The notes below the pieces were generated by a model, which was given only the letters and a program-made list of their open reading frames with translations, had not been told where the DNA came from and made no database searches. From assembly GCA_944388695.1 (NCBI GenBank), contig CALXJT010000004.1, forward strand, positions 1-55,261: a stretch of 55,261 nucleotides of DNA. Direction: 5' to 3'. Below, piece after piece: positions 54,993-55,261 of this stretch. The stretch comes from an uncultured Clostridia bacterium (GTDB lineage Bacteria; Bacillota; Clostridia; TANB77; CAG-508). The first letter of the stretch is position 1; each line of letters opens with the position of its first letter. The translations under genes were made by a program, and so were the position numbers.

Positions 54993-55220
54993 TTTATAAA
55001 TATATTTATAGCTTTTATAATTAAATATTGAATTTAATATATTTGGAGTTTTAATATTTATATAAATTTTTATTGATATATAATAATAAATTAGAATTTT
55101 GTAGAAATAGTTATTTTACAGTAACTTAATTGAAAGTGTAACTTATACTTGAGAATCTAGAAAATCCATTTATGGGATTAATAGCTATTTTATAAACTTT
55201 ACTAAATGTTTACAAATTAC

Positions 55221-55248
55221 TTGTATTTGCTAAATAAAAATGATAGAA
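55221..55248 (+). promoter_or_regulatory. possible promoter for a gene beyond the window
   Basis: TTGTAT 55221-55226 and TAGAAT 55243-55248, with a 16-base spacer. The 269 bases after the GLUG gene contain nothing else I can support. Confidence 0.25.
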
Positions 55249-55261
55249 TATGAAAAAAGAT

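Overview
The window comes from an A+T-rich, spore-forming member of the Clostridia, probably an uncultured gut-type lineage. The evidence is the very strong A/T codon bias, AGGAGG-type ribosome sites, many TTG/GTG starts, SpoVT and a dipicolinate synthase A gene, a CIRCE-controlled hrcA-grpE-dnaK-dnaJ locus, DisA/RadA, and Firmicutes-type RNase J, EngB and YlmH. I cannot name the species. Nearly all of it is core chromosome; I see no prophage, insertion sequence, CRISPR array, rRNA or tRNA gene.

Layout. 0.2-3.1 kb: recD2-comFC. 3.1-5.3 kb: a tandem-repeat tract and a lone KAP-like P-loop ATPase, the most accessory-looking gene here. 5.4-10.9 kb: spoVT, a small structured RNA with its own promoter and terminator, a long RNase J leader, rnj, gltX and a DUF951 gene. 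11.0-13.3 kb (minus strand): a DUF1653 gene broken by one TAG, then serS and engB. 13.4-20.0 kb: a CaCA-type exchanger and the heat-shock cluster with two CIRCE-like operators. 20.1-31 kb: cell envelope genes (GH25/LysM muramidase, a PssD/PssE pair, an LtaS-like synthase, a GT-C membrane protein, a GtrB-like GT2) mixed with ruvB, queH and a low-molecular-weight phosphatase. 31-42 kb: yfcE, fic, polA, a lytic transglycosylase, a TPR protein, a 5'-frameshifted dpaA, uppP, dxs and an S4 protein. 42.3-44.9 kb (minus strand): a tsaB-rimI fusion, tsaE and a lipoprotein. 45.2-52.1 kb: mreB/mbl, mtaB, a small unknown gene, radA-disA and a membrane-anchored cyclophilin. 52.4-55 kb: a small membrane protein and a pilin-like/GLUG surface protein split across an A7 run.

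Functional threads. TsaB, TsaE and MtaB belong to one tRNA pathway (t6A and its methylthiolation) and lie within about 5 kb. UppP, the PssDE pair, GtrB, the GT-C enzyme, the LtaS-like enzyme and two peptidoglycan-active enzymes serve lipid-carrier and wall chemistry. RadA/DisA, PolA, RuvB and RecD2 cover DNA repair.

Most worth a second look: (i) three disrupted or recoded genes (dpaA +1, DUF1653 TAG, and a canonical A AAA AAA -1 site in the GLUG protein); (ii) a dispersed hairpin family whose outer arms vary between copies but stay self-complementary; (iii) two genes (engB, radA) whose Shine-Dalgarno is separated from the start codon by a perfect stem-loop; (iv) an unassigned structured RNA after spoVT.
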